DNA from: Piromyces finnis
Lineage: Eukaryota > Neocallimastigomycota > Neocallimastigomycetes > Neocallimastigales > Neocallimastigaceae
DNA length: 64,000 nucleotides
Direction of reading: 5' to 3'
Assembly (NCBI GenBank): GCA_002104945.1
Contig: MCFH01000014.1
Coordinates: 866,274-930,273, forward strand
A program made the position numbers and the translations under genes. This document shows positions 1-8,945 of this stretch, piece by piece (position 1 is the first letter of the stretch; every line of letters starts with the position of its first letter). The notes below the pieces were generated by a model. The model worked only from the letters and a program-made list of their open reading frames with translations, was not told the origin of the DNA and made no database searches.

Positions 1-605
1 TAATTAATTCTACTAGGTTAGGATAGGCTTTAATTATATAGTAAGTAATAAATTTTAAAATAAAAAAATAATAAATGTAGATTTTTTTAAGAGTTATTTT
101 ATTTAAATTTTAATATATAAATAAATGATAATTATTAATTTTTAAATATTGAATTTACTATATAAAAATGAGTATTAATAATCTCACAAAGAACTTCTTA
201 AAGTTGTTCTTTATTTAACTTATTTATACTTTCATTTTTAATATAATATTGATATTAATAAAATATAATAATAATATTTTTAAGTTATACTTGTATAAAA
301 ATATAAGTATAAATATTAATAAAATATAATAATAATATAATTTTCTTTAAATATCGATATTAATAAGTTGTTAAAAATAATATTAATAATTATTTAAATG
401 AATCTTATTTTACTAATTGGTTTGTTTAATATTAATTAATCGTTACACTATTTATCTCCGGATAATAAATAGCTTCCCAATTAATATATATATTAAATAA
501 ACTATTACTAGTAAAATGTTATTAAATTAATATTTTAATTAATTTAATTAATAATTTCAAAATTATGAAATTTCATGAAATGTCAAATTTCATGAATTGT
601 GATTT
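1..605 (-). repeat. Truncated D/E-type LTR fragment and palindromic AT-rich DNA
   Basis: No gene is seen. The first ~440 bases resemble, in reverse orientation, the 3' part of the D and E LTRs: a TAGGATAGG block near base 20 followed by a TTTAATTATATAGTAA-like stretch, and a short hairpin near 203-228 (AAAGAAC/GTTCTTT). From 405 to 605 there are inverted repeats, including ATGAAATTTCAT palindromes around 565-600. Probably the left end of an older LTR cut by the window edge; assignment is by resemblance only. Confidence 0.4.
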
Positions 606-1080
606 TGACATTTAGAATTATATAAACTTAATATAAAATATAATAATAGTAAATAATTAAAATAATATTAAATATAAATATTTAATTAAATTTTAAAAAT
701 GTAAAACATAAACAATTTTTGTTTATAAAAAAAAAAAAAACTTAAATGTAATTATTTAATATAAATAGAAATAGAAAATATTATTTTAAAACTTGTTACT
801 AATTACAGTAAAATTAGAATATTTTAATAATAAAATAATAAATTAATATATATTTTTATAATACATAACGAGATGTATTATATATTTATTATAAACTAAT
901 AAACTGATGTTATAAAACAAGATGTTTTTTTAAAATTTTTAAATTATATTCATTAATTATATGAAACTTGTAGAATGAGCAAGTAAAAATAAATCATTCA
1001 ACTACATACAAATATGCCACTTTCTAAGCCTATTTAGAATTAAGGTATATTTGAACTTGGGCCATTTTTAGTAAATAATT
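606..1080 (+). repeat. Repeat family I, copy 1 (LTR-like)
   Basis: This block matches the sequence at about 35750-36210 over almost its whole length, with point differences and small gaps. It ends in a strong hairpin, CAAATATGCC pairing with GGTATATTTG (about 1010-1062), kept in the other copy as CAAATATACC/GGTATATTTG. No reading frame. The 5' end seen in copy 2 (TGATAAAGAATG) is missing here, so this copy is truncated. Confidence 0.6.
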
Positions 1081-1099
1081 AAATTTATAAATTATAAAT

Positions 1100-1135
1100 T
1101 AGTATAATAATAATAATGATGATAATAATAATAAT

Positions 1136-1226
<91 letters not shown>
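1100..1226. repeat. (AAT)n microsatellite
   Basis: About 40 tandem AAT/ATA triplets, interrupted near the left end by a GATGAT variant and one ATT. A simple trinucleotide repeat between two LTR fragments. Confidence 0.95.
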
Positions 1227-1614
1227 TAATAAAGACTGATTGATAAAAAATTATATCAGAAATAGAAGACAATTACAAAATAAATTAAATATTCGAATAA
1301 ACAATTTAAAGATCAATTTAGAATTTCAAGAATTATAAAATATTCTTAAAAATAATAAAGAAAGCTATTTAAAAAATCTTTAATAATGAAAAGGGTTAGC
1401 TTACGAAATCAATATACTATTTTTTAACTTGAATTATTAATATTTTTTTTAATAATTTTTAGTTATATTATAAATAACTTTATAATTTTAGTAATTATAT
1501 ATTTAATAATATATACAATAAATATCAACTTTTAAGATTTAGTTTTTCTAATTATTAAATATTAATAGAAAAGAAGGAATTACATCAAAAATTACTTTTA
1601 AATTTATATATTTC
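1227..1614 (+). repeat. E-type LTR fragment
   Basis: The part from about 1258 to 1410 resembles the start of LTR-E at 21407: an AATAGAAGAC block, AATAAATTAAAT, and a downstream GAAAAGGGTTA element. It lacks both TG and CA ends. The rest, up to the LTR-A start, is featureless AT-rich DNA. Confidence 0.45.
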
Positions 1615-1663
1615 TGTAAAGATATAACATATATCTTTTGATTATTTAATAATTAATTATTAT
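1615..1663 (+). mobile_element. LTR-A copy 1, left piece (split by copia-1)
   Basis: Starts TGTAAAGATATA, as do the LTR-A copies at 48167 and 53459, and continues through two adjacent palindromes (AAAGATATA..TATATCTTT, then ATTATTTAATAATTAATTAT). Copia-1 enters the second palindrome; the LTR resumes at 6808. Confidence 0.8.
1659..1663 (+). repeat. Target-site duplication of copia-1, left (ATTAT)
   Basis: ATTAT directly precedes the TG of the 5' LTR and is repeated exactly after the 3' LTR at 6808-6812. A 5-bp duplication is typical of Ty1/copia integrase. Confidence 0.85.
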
Positions 1664-1896
1664 TGTTAAACATTAATAATTTAACTTAAATCTAGAAATA
1701 TGTAGAATAGAATAGAATTATGTATTACTAATATATTTAGTCATAGAATATTCTCATGATAAATAATACGCCACAATCCTTAGTATAAATAGAGAATAAA
1801 TTTATGAACTATTTATGTACTTTGTAATTACCTTTTTATTAATAATATTAATAAATAAAGTTTATATTAAAAACAATATTATAAATTTTTTTCTCA
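1664..1896 (+). repeat. copia-1 5' LTR
   Basis: TGTTAAAC...TCTCA, matched at 6576-6807. It carries a GCCAC box (1770-1774), TATAAAT (1784-1790), the TGTAATTACC box near 1825 and AATAAATAAA near 1850, in the order expected for promoter, R and polyadenylation functions. Confidence 0.95.
1770..1790 (+). promoter_or_regulatory. copia-1 promoter core: GCCAC box plus TATA
   Basis: GCCAC, a 9-nt spacer ending in TTAG, then TATAAAT. The same GCCAC-(7 to 9 nt)-TATAAA arrangement occurs in the LTRs of copia-2 (29984) and copia-3 (53665), whose LTRs otherwise align poorly. That makes it the likely basal promoter. The 3' LTR copy is at about 6682-6702. Confidence 0.65.
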
Positions 1897-1910
1897 GATT
1901 AAGAGTCTCA
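1897..1910 (+). other. copia-1 primer-binding site (internal tRNA-Lys type)
   Basis: GATTAAGAGTCTCA begins at the first base after the LTR. Its complement, TGAGACTCTTAATC, reads as the 5' anticodon stem, anticodon loop with CTT, and start of the 3' stem of tRNA-Lys(CUU). There is no TGG for a tRNA 3' end. Copia of Drosophila and Ty5 are known to prime from an internal initiator-tRNA fragment and Tca2 from an internal tRNA-Arg fragment; use of tRNA-Lys here is inferred. Confidence 0.7.
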
Positions 1911-1926
1911 AAACTTTCTTAATACC

Positions 1927-4900
1927 ATGGATTACAATTTATTCAAAGGCCCTTCTCTCAATGGATCCAACTTTAACGCCTGGTACAACCGTACCAATAA
2001 TACTTTGACTGCATTTCAACTTAGTCAATATATTGAATCTGACGTCATTAATAATTTAAAGAAAAATAATACTACTCCGGATGTTTTAAACAATGCCAGA
2101 ATCGAAAATGCCAAAGCACTCGGTATCATTTATGGAAGTATAGATGACAACATTCATAACTACCTAAGAGGACTTAATACAGCTTATGAAGTCATGAACA
2201 AGTTAACTAAACTGTTTAAACAAGACGATGCTGTAAACCTTGAAGCCTGGTTAAATAAGATTAACAATATGAAGGCTAGAAATGAAAAAGAAATTATAAA
2301 AACTCTGAGCAATATGATGGAACTTTTTAGATTAATGGAATCAAATAATTCAAAACTTACCGAAACAGAAAAAATGCGGTACATGTATAACTCATTACCC
2401 AGCAATATTAGAAATATTATAATCCTATCAAACACTTACAATACTTCATCAGAATTATTCAACTCTATCAAAGAAAGAATTAAAACTATGAACCATGCCG
2501 ATGAAATAACACCTCCAAAAATATTTATAAATAGTGAAGATAAAATGGATATCGATTACCTTGATAAATTTTTCCATAAAAATAAAAATAATAATTTTAG
2601 AAAGGATTTTAAACAAAATAAATACTGCGATATTTGCAAAAAGAATAATCACAATACTGAAAACTGCTACTATAATTCAAAAAATAATAATAATAGAAAA
2701 TCAAGCCACAATACAAGAAGGTCAAGCCACAAATCATACCACAATAGTCAATATAATAAATTTAATGGAAAAGTAAACAATATCTCATACGATATTAACA
2801 AGCAAAATATTAATAATTACAATGATAATTTTACACTAGATGAACTTAGACCGATACTAGAAAAACACAATATAAATTCCATTCAAATAAACAATGGTTT
2901 AAATAAGAATATAAATAAATATCATACATGTTGGATATACGATACAGGTGCGTCAGAACATGTTACAAATAATAAAAATATCCTCAAGAATTTTCGCTAT
3001 AAGAAAATTAAAATGAACTGTGCTAACAATACAGTATGCTACTTTGATGGATTCGGTACATACGAAGGATATATAAATAATTATCCGATAAAATTAGCCA
3101 ACGTATACTATTCTAAACAATTAAACAAAAATTTAATTAGCGGAATTAAACTTAGTAACTCTGGATTTAAAAGTACTATAAGTCAAGAAAATAATAAACC
3201 ATATATCATAATTAAATCTCAAGATAACAAGAACATTTACAAAACTTTCTCAAACAATGATAATAGCTTTCTTATTCATACTAAAAACAAAGAATTCAAT
3301 AATAAGCAAATATTCAATATCAATACTTCAAATTTTAATGAAACATTATGGCATAATCGACTTGCTCATTACTATAATAAAGATCTCAAAAAATATTTAA
3401 TTGATCACAATATTTCCAAAAATTTTTGTAATGAATGCAAAGCCAGCAAATTAAAAAGGAAGCCCCACAATAAAATTACTCCTAAAGCTTCCGAAATCAA
3501 TGAAGTTATCCACTCAGATATTATTGGCCCACTTACCGAATCTGTTAATAAAAAGAAATATATTCTTACTTTCATTGACGATTTTTCAAGACACTCTTGG
3601 ATATATCTACTTTCTTCTAAAGCTGAAGCTCCTAAAATAATTACTGAATTTTTAACCCTTATTAATAACCAATCAAATGATCACAAAGTTAAATATTTCA
3701 AAAGTGATAATGGTAAAGAATACACTAACAAAAAGGTTATTAAATTCTGCAAAAAACATGGAATTATCAAATTATTTTCTCCTCCTTACAACCCAGAAAA
3801 TAACGGAATTGCAGAAAGGTTCAACCAAACAATCATTTCTTCAACCAAAACTTTACTATATTGGAGCAAACTTAGTCTTAATTTTTGGAATTTTGCTGTA
3901 CAATATTCTAATTATATTTATAATTTAGTTCCTCACCAAAGCATTTCAAATCATATTCCATACGAAATTTATAATGGTAAAAAAGCTAATATTAACCATA
4001 TCAAAGTCTTTGGATGCATTTGCGAATACAAAATTTTTAATCAAAACAAAAATAAGTTATCACCAAATACTGCTAAAGGCATATTTTTAGGATTTAATAC
4101 AAATGCGAATTCATATATAATAATGGACTATAATAAACAAACCATACATCTGGTTAGAGAAGCCTACTTCCACGAAGATACTCCTGCTAACTACTCTGCT
4201 GACTCCGAATCAACAATTAAAGATCCATACGATTTTAATTCTTATGTCCCAATGGTTAATGACAGTTCTACTAAGTTCGACCCTCCAGAGTTCGATTCCG
4301 CCAACAGTACCAATTCAGAAATTTTTAATTATAACCCAATCACAAATATTTCACCTAACCCTTCAGATAATTTAAATGAATTTTCAGGTACTACATCAAA
4401 ATTTTCTGGTGAAACATCAAAAATTTTATCCAATTCAAATAATGAAAATTTTAATTTAAATAATCAAAATTTTAATAACAAAATTTCAAATTCTGAAAAT
4501 GATTATAATCTTGAAATTTCAAAAAACATTTCAAGAAATTTCTCGTCAAATAATGAGTTTAACACACCAAATGATAATTATAATGACACAGACACATCTA
4601 ATGATATCAACGTTAATTATAATAATCAAATTTCTCCAACTCCAACAAATAATGATCTCGAAACTCATGATGAATTTCTTAATACAAATTATTTTCCTTC
4701 AAATAATTTTAATAATTCGACTCCTATCATAAAAAATAATAATTTTAATAATTTTTCAAATAATCCAACTAATTTTTACGACCAATTTTCCACATTTAAT
4801 ACAGATACAAATCATAAAATTCCTAAAAGAACTACCAGTCCACCTATTAATCCAAATCTCAAAAGACTTAATTCTTATTCTTACCCTAAAATTGATTCTA

Positions 4901-6432
4901 TTTCTTCAATACATACATCAATTCCTATAACCTATCAAGATGCATTATCAAATGCTAATAGTGACAAATGGATTAATGCTATTAATGATGAACTTAACAA
5001 TCTTTATAGAAATAAAACTATGACATTCGTTAAAAATCTTCCCAAAGGTAAAAATGTTGTTACCACCAAATGGATTTTCACTATTAAAACAGATGAAAAT
5101 AATAACATTACTAAATATAAAGCACGTATTGTAGCTAGAGGTTACACACAAAAATATGGCATTGATTTTGAATTTACATACTCTCCAACTTTAAATTTTG
5201 ATATTATTAAACTTCTTCTTGCTATTTCAGCCAAATTTAAATGGAACGTTTACCAATTGGACATCAAATCTGCCTACCTCCATGCAAATCTAGATACTGA
5301 AATTTATACAACTATTCCCGAAGGTGATAAAAACTATGGTAAAGGATTTTGGAAACTGAATAAAGCTCTATACGGACTCAAACAAAGCGGAAGACAATGG
5401 AATGAATACATTTCTACTTTTCTTATTAATCATGGATTTTCTCAATGCACTTCAGACTATTGTATTTTCTTTAAAACTTTTGATAACCAAATTTCTTGCA
5501 TTATTGGACTTTATGTCGATGATATGATTATTTGTGGAACAAATCTTGAACTTATAAGTATAATCTCACAAATTAAATCTAAATTTAAAATTTCTAACTG
5601 TCAACCTATCCATTATTTATTAGGTATTAAAATTGAAAACAATAATTTTTCTTATTCTATTTCACAAAAACATGTTATTGAAAATATTTTAGACCAATAT
5701 AATCTTAATAACTGCAGATCTCGAAAAACACCATGTACTGGTGATAATGATTCTGAAAACACTAAACGATTTGATACGACTATTTACAAAAGTTTAATTG
5801 GTTCTCTTATTTATATTGCTAGATGTACAAGACCAGATATTTCTTTTGCTGTTCACAAAGCTGCTCGAAAATCTGAACAACCTACTATTTCCGACTACAA
5901 CAAAGTTATAAATATTATCAAGTATCTTAAAACTACTATAGACTACAAAATTACTTATGATGGTAATGGAAAAATTATTGCATTCACTGATGCTGATTTT
6001 GGGGGAGATAAGACGGATGGAAAATCAACATCAGGATATATAATTCTTATGGAAAATAATCCAATATGTTGGTGCTCAAATAAACAACAAACTGTTGCTA
6101 CTTCTACTGCTGAAGCCGAATATATCAGTACTACAGAATGCACTAAGAAAATTTTATACTTTAGAAATATCTTAGAAGAATTATTCAAATTCAACGAACC
6201 TATAACTATTTATACTGACAACTTAGCAAGTAAAAGAGCAATTGAAAATGGTGAATTAAATTCCAAACTTAAACACATAAATATAAAATTTCATTTCAAT
6301 AGAGACAATATTAAAAATAACAAAATTAAATTAGAATATATCGACACAAACAATATGCTAGCAGACTTTTTAACAAAAAATATTAATGGATCAAAAATGA
6401 AAAAGTTCACTGACACTATATTTAAAAAATAA
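1927..6432 (+). CDS. Gag-Pol polyprotein of copia-1
   Basis: A single 1501-residue frame. It encodes Gag (about residues 1-300) with a CCHC knuckle at 234-247 (C-x2-C-x4-H-x4-C), an aspartic protease with D339-T-G-A, and a GAG-pre-integrase region with H..H..C-x2-C. The integrase core has D531, D594 and E630 (exact D35E spacing), and the reverse transcriptase has YVDD at 1196-1199. An RNase H follows with DADFGGD near 1355 and an AEAEYIS motif. An asparagine-rich, low-complexity linker of about 250 residues separates integrase and RT. The start ATG lies 16 nt after the primer-binding site and is the first one. Ty1 makes Pol by +1 frameshifting; here Gag and Pol are fused in one frame, as in copia and Ty5. 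The product would form cytoplasmic virus-like particles, reverse-transcribe its RNA and integrate the cDNA. No stop or frameshift is seen. Confidence 0.96.
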   Translation: MDYNLFKGPSLNGSNFNAWYNRTNNTLTAFQLSQYIESDVINNLKKNNTTPDVLNNARIENAKALGIIYGSIDDNIHNYLRGLNTAYEVMNKLTKLFKQDDAVNLEAWLNKINNMKARNEKEIIKTLSNMMELFRLMESNNSKLTETEKMRYMYNSLPSNIRNIIILSNTYNTSSELFNSIKERIKTMNHADEITPPKIFINSEDKMDIDYLDKFFHKNKNNNFRKDFKQNKYCDICKKNNHNTENCYYNSKNNNNRKSSHNTRRSSHKSYHNSQYNKFNGKVNNISYDINKQNINNYNDNFTLDELRPILEKHNINSIQINNGLNKNINKYHTCWIYDTGASEHVTNNKNILKNFRYKKIKMNCANNTVCYFDGFGTYEGYINNYPIKLANVYYSKQLNKNLISGIKLSNSGFKSTISQENNKPYIIIKSQDNKNIYKTFSNNDNSFLIHTKNKEFNNKQIFNINTSNFNETLWHNRLAHYYNKDLKKYLIDHNISKNFCNECKASKLKRKPHNKITPKASEINEVIHSDIIGPLTESVNKKKYILTFIDDFSRHSWIYLLSSKAEAPKIITEFLTLINNQSNDHKVKYFKSDNGKEYTNKKVIKFCKKHGIIKLFSPPYNPENNGIAERFNQTIISSTKTLLYWSKLSLNFWNFAVQYSNYIYNLVPHQSISNHIPYEIYNGKKANINHIKVFGCICEYKIFNQNKNKLSPNTAKGIFLGFNTNANSYIIMDYNKQTIHLVREAYFHEDTPANYSADSESTIKDPYDFNSYVPMVNDSSTKFDPPEFDSANSTNSEIFNYNPITNISPNPSDNLNEFSGTTSKFSGETSKILSNSNNENFNLNNQNFNNKISNSENDYNLEISKNISRNFSSNNEFNTPNDNYNDTDTSNDINVNYNNQISPTPTNNDLETHDEFLNTNYFPSNNFNNSTPIIKNNNFNNFSNNPTNFYDQFSTFNTDTNHKIPKRTTSPPINPNLKRLNSYSYPKIDSISSIHTSIPITYQDALSNANSDKWINAINDELNNLYRNKTMTFVKNLPKGKNVVTTKWIFTIKTDENNNITKYKARIVARGYTQKYGIDFEFTYSPTLNFDIIKLLLAISAKFKWNVYQLDIKSAYLHANLDTEIYTTIPEGDKNYGKGFWKLNKALYGLKQSGRQWNEYISTFLINHGFSQCTSDYCIFFKTFDNQISCIIGLYVDDMIICGTNLELISIISQIKSKFKISNCQPIHYLLGIKIENNNFSYSISQKHVIENILDQYNLNNCRSRKTPCTGDNDSENTKRFDTTIYKSLIGSLIYIARCTRPDISFAVHKAARKSEQPTISDYNKVINIIKYLKTTIDYKITYDGNGKIIAFTDADFGGDKTDGKSTSGYIILMENNPICWCSNKQQTVATSTAEAEYISTTECTKKILYFRNILEELFKFNEPITIYTDNLASKRAIENGELNSKLKHINIKFHFNRDNIKNNKIKLEYIDTNNMLADFLTKNINGSKMKKFTDTIFKK

Positions 6433-6565
6433 CAAAATTTGCAAAAACTTATAATCAACTTTATTTTATTAATATCTTATATTTTATATTTTCATTCTAC
6501 TACTTAAATTTTTCAATTTCTTAATCTCTTCAAATTTTATTTTTATTTTTCATAAAAACAAATTT
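6433..6565 (+). other. copia-1 3' untranslated stretch
   Basis: A short AT-rich segment between the pol stop and the polypurine tract. No further frame is seen. Confidence 0.6.
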
Positions 6566-6575
6566 GAGGGGGGAA
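6566..6575 (+). other. copia-1 polypurine tract
   Basis: GAGGGGGGAA, preceded by TTT, directly abuts the TG of the 3' LTR, as expected for the plus-strand primer. Copia-2 (GAGGGGGAT) and copia-3 (GAGGGGAAG) carry the same TTTGAGGGG core. Confidence 0.85.
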
Positions 6576-6807
6576 TGTTAAACATTAATAATTTAACTTA
6601 AATCTAGAAATATGTAGAATAGAATAGAATTATGTATTACTAATATATTTAGTCATAGAATATTCTCATGATAAATAATACGCCACAATCCTTAGTATAA
6701 ATAGAGAATAAATTTATGAACTATTTATGTACTTTGTAATTACCTTTTTATTAATAATATTAATAAATAAAGTTTATATTAAAAACAATATTATAAATTT
6801 TTTTTCA
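6576..6807 (+). repeat. copia-1 3' LTR
   Basis: Matches the 5' LTR base for base by eye until the last few bases, where TTTTTTTCTCA is TTTTTTTTCA here. Followed by the duplicated target ATTAT. Confidence 0.95.
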
Positions 6808-7374
6808 ATTATAATAATAAATTAATTTAATAATAAATTATTTTATAATAATTCTGTTAAATTTAAATTAAGATAAATATTTAAATTTAAGGAATAAAAG
6901 AATTTTAATTAAATTTAAAAATAGATGTGTTTATATTTCAATAGGAAATATATTATGAATAGTATTAATAATATTAAATTAATTTATAGATAATACACGG
7001 GCTTTATTTAATTTTGAGTTTACTCAAATTGAATTAAAATTATAATGAATTAGTTTTAGTTTAGCTTTATTATTTTATTATTTAATTAGATTAGTTCTGT
7101 TTATTTTATATTAAGTATATATTTATTTAAATAAAATAATATTTAGAATATAATTATGAAAAAATATAAATATATGTAGTTTGTTAAATCAATGTAATTG
7201 TTATTTCAATTTTTTAATTATTAACTATTATATAGTTAATAATATTTTTAAGAGTTTTAAATAAAACGTTTTTTTTAAAAAATAAAATTTTAATGTTTTA
7301 TTTTTTTGTTTTCGTGTAAATAAAAATTATTTTGTTTTAAGTATAAAATCTGTTTTAAATATAATACTTTTGCA
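6808..7374 (+). mobile_element. LTR-A copy 1, right piece
   Basis: Continues the LTR-A broken at 1663. It aligns with 48240-48931 and 59105-59808, including AATATAAAT-type TATA sequence near 7163 and the 3' end TAATACTTTTGCA (TTTTACA in other copies). It lacks an internal ~90-bp stretch present in the 48-kb and 59-kb copies. No clear target duplication remains around the whole LTR, so it is older than copia-1. Confidence 0.75.
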
Positions 7375-7453
7375 TATTCTTAAATTAAAATTATTAATAA
7401 TAAAAGTTCAAAAAAAATTTTTATAACGATTCAATAAAATAATTTAATTATAA

Positions 7454-7526
7454 TGCGAAGTGTGAGGTTCGAACTCACGACCTTAAGATTATGAGACTTA
7501 CGCGCTGCCGACTGCGCCAACTTCGC
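7454..7526 (-). tRNA. tRNA-Met(CAT), elongator type
   Basis: A full cloverleaf on the minus strand: acceptor GCGAAGT/ACTTCGC (7 bp), D arm with GGCGCAG, anticodon loop CTCATAA, T arm GTGAG-TTCGAAC-CTCAC and discriminator A. The T.T pair closing the anticodon stem also occurs in yeast elongator tRNA-Met. Intact B box GAGTTCGAACC. It lies 7 nt downstream of tRNA-Ser with no T4 stop between them, so the pair may be transcribed together; a TTTT stop follows about 15 nt after the 3' end. Confidence 0.93.
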
Positions 7527-7533
7527 AACAATT

Positions 7534-7615
7534 CGTCACCTGCAGGACTCGAACCTGCGCTCCCAAAGGGAAATGGCTTAGCAGGCCACCGCGTTAACCA
7601 CTCCGCCAAAGTGAC
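7534..7615 (-). tRNA. tRNA-Ser(GCT)
   Basis: A class II tRNA with a long variable arm: acceptor GTCACTT/AGGTGAC with one G.U pair, anticodon loop CTGCTAA, T loop TTCGAGT, and discriminator G as expected for Ser. No intron. First gene of a minus-strand Ser-Met pair. Confidence 0.93.
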
Positions 7616-7631
7616 TATTAATTAATTTTGT

Positions 7632-8444
7632 TAATAAATAATGAAATTAATAAATATAAAATTATTATTATACCTGATTTTTAAGTTAACCCTAAAAGTA
7701 ACTTAAAACAAGTTATAGTTTAATTAAGTACTTTACCAAAATTCTTAAATAAAATTAATCCTAAACACTGCATATATTTTGATTATTGAAAGAAAATAAT
7801 AAACTTTAATTAATCGAGATCAAAATATATAACTTTTGTTAAATTAATTGTTAAATTAAATGTTTAATAACTTCGTTAGTAAATTACACTTTAAAAGTAA
7901 ACAAATATAATAATTCATGTTATAAAATAATATAATTAAACACTTTTATTAAAATACTAAAAATAATTATTACTTTAATTAATTGTAAAATAAACAACTT
8001 TTTATATTCTTTAACTTTTAATTATTTCTTTTATTGTTATTTCTAATTACTTTTATTACTTTTATTGTAAATAGTTATTAATTTTATTGTTTTAATGTAA
8101 ATAGTTTAAATTCAAAAGAAAATATAAATACATGTAAATATTCTTATTTTAATCATTATTATTATTATTAATAAAGAAATATTATATAGTTAGATTAATA
8201 TTTTATAATTTTAATAATCACTTTTATACTTAAATAAATAAAAAATTTTAAATATTTAAATATTAGAAAAACAAGTGTTTCTAATAAAACAATTTAGTGT
8301 TTTAACAAAACAATTTTATTAATTTTTATAAAAACGATTTTAAATCTTAATCAATATAACTTATATAGTTATAACAAAAGATATAATATAATAATCACTT
8401 TTTGAAGTAAAATTCAAAATTAAGATTATTATCAAATTATATCA
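7632..8444 (+). mobile_element. LTR-B copy 1 (solo LTR)
   Basis: Aligns with 19567-20354 and 22734-23491. The ends are TGATAAATAATG (here TAATAAATAATG, mutated TG) and ATTATATCA. It carries AAATATAAATACATGTAAA, a TATA-like block shared with LTR-A and the gypsy-1 LTR, suggesting a gypsy-type origin. TTGT flanks both sides, a possible 4-bp target duplication. Confidence 0.7.
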
Positions 8445-8445
8445 T

Positions 8446-8945
8446 TGTAAGAAATATTTGTGGCCATAAGTTTGCCCACAAATATTTCAATTGAAACCAT
8501 ATATTCTGGTCACCATTTATTGGCCAGATATATGTATAACCATATATTAATGGTTATTAATTAAATAGGAAGTTTATTTACTTTACCCAATCAAGTGGTA
8601 AAGAAAATAAACTAATATAGTTAAATAGTATAGTTGAAACTAACGTTAAATACTTTAGCGTTAGTATTAAAGTAAATTAGTAACTATAATAATAATTAAT
8701 GTATTATAATTATACATAATAAATAAAAGAGATAATTAATATAGAATTATTTAAGTAAACATTATTTCATAAAATCTTTATACGTTTGTTTGTAATTATT
8801 TTAGTGTTATAATATTTATTTTATTTCTTTTATTATTTTTTATAAAACTTTATTTAGTTATTAACTCGTATAGAGAGGTAATAACTAACTTAATTAGCTA
8901 AATATTAATAACTTATTAACTAATATTATAAAAACACCTTTTACA
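8446..8945 (+). mobile_element. LTR-C copy 1 (hairpin-rich repeat)
   Basis: A ~500-bp repeat with ends TGTAAGAAATA...CTTTTACA. It repeats at 10331-10825 and, truncated, at 61688-62130 and on the minus strand at 39415-39804. It is a string of perfect short hairpins, the first being AAATATTTGTGG/CCACAAATATTT (12 bp). No frame. TG..CA ends fit a solo LTR, but no target duplication is seen. Confidence 0.65.

Larger units (their letters stand above)
1664..6807 (+). mobile_element. copia-1: intact Ty1/copia LTR retrotransposon
   Basis: A 5.1-kb element with 233/232-bp LTRs that differ, by eye, only in the last few bases. It has a 5-bp target duplication, a primer-binding site touching the 5' LTR, one uninterrupted Gag-Pol frame, and a polypurine tract touching the 3' LTR. 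Domain order protease, integrase, reverse transcriptase, RNase H defines Ty1/copia (Pseudoviridae-type) and excludes Ty3/gypsy. It is inserted in the same orientation into an LTR-A. Everything needed for autonomous retrotransposition appears present; activity itself cannot be read from sequence. Confidence 0.95.

Noticed and set aside
565-606. Palindromes ATGAAATTTCAT as operator-like sites
   Set aside because: No gene nearby and AT-rich palindromes are expected at this composition.
7454-7526. tRNA-Lys as the source of the copia primer
   Set aside because: The anticodon is CAT (Met), not CTT; its loop CTCATAA differs from the primer-site complement CTCTTAA.
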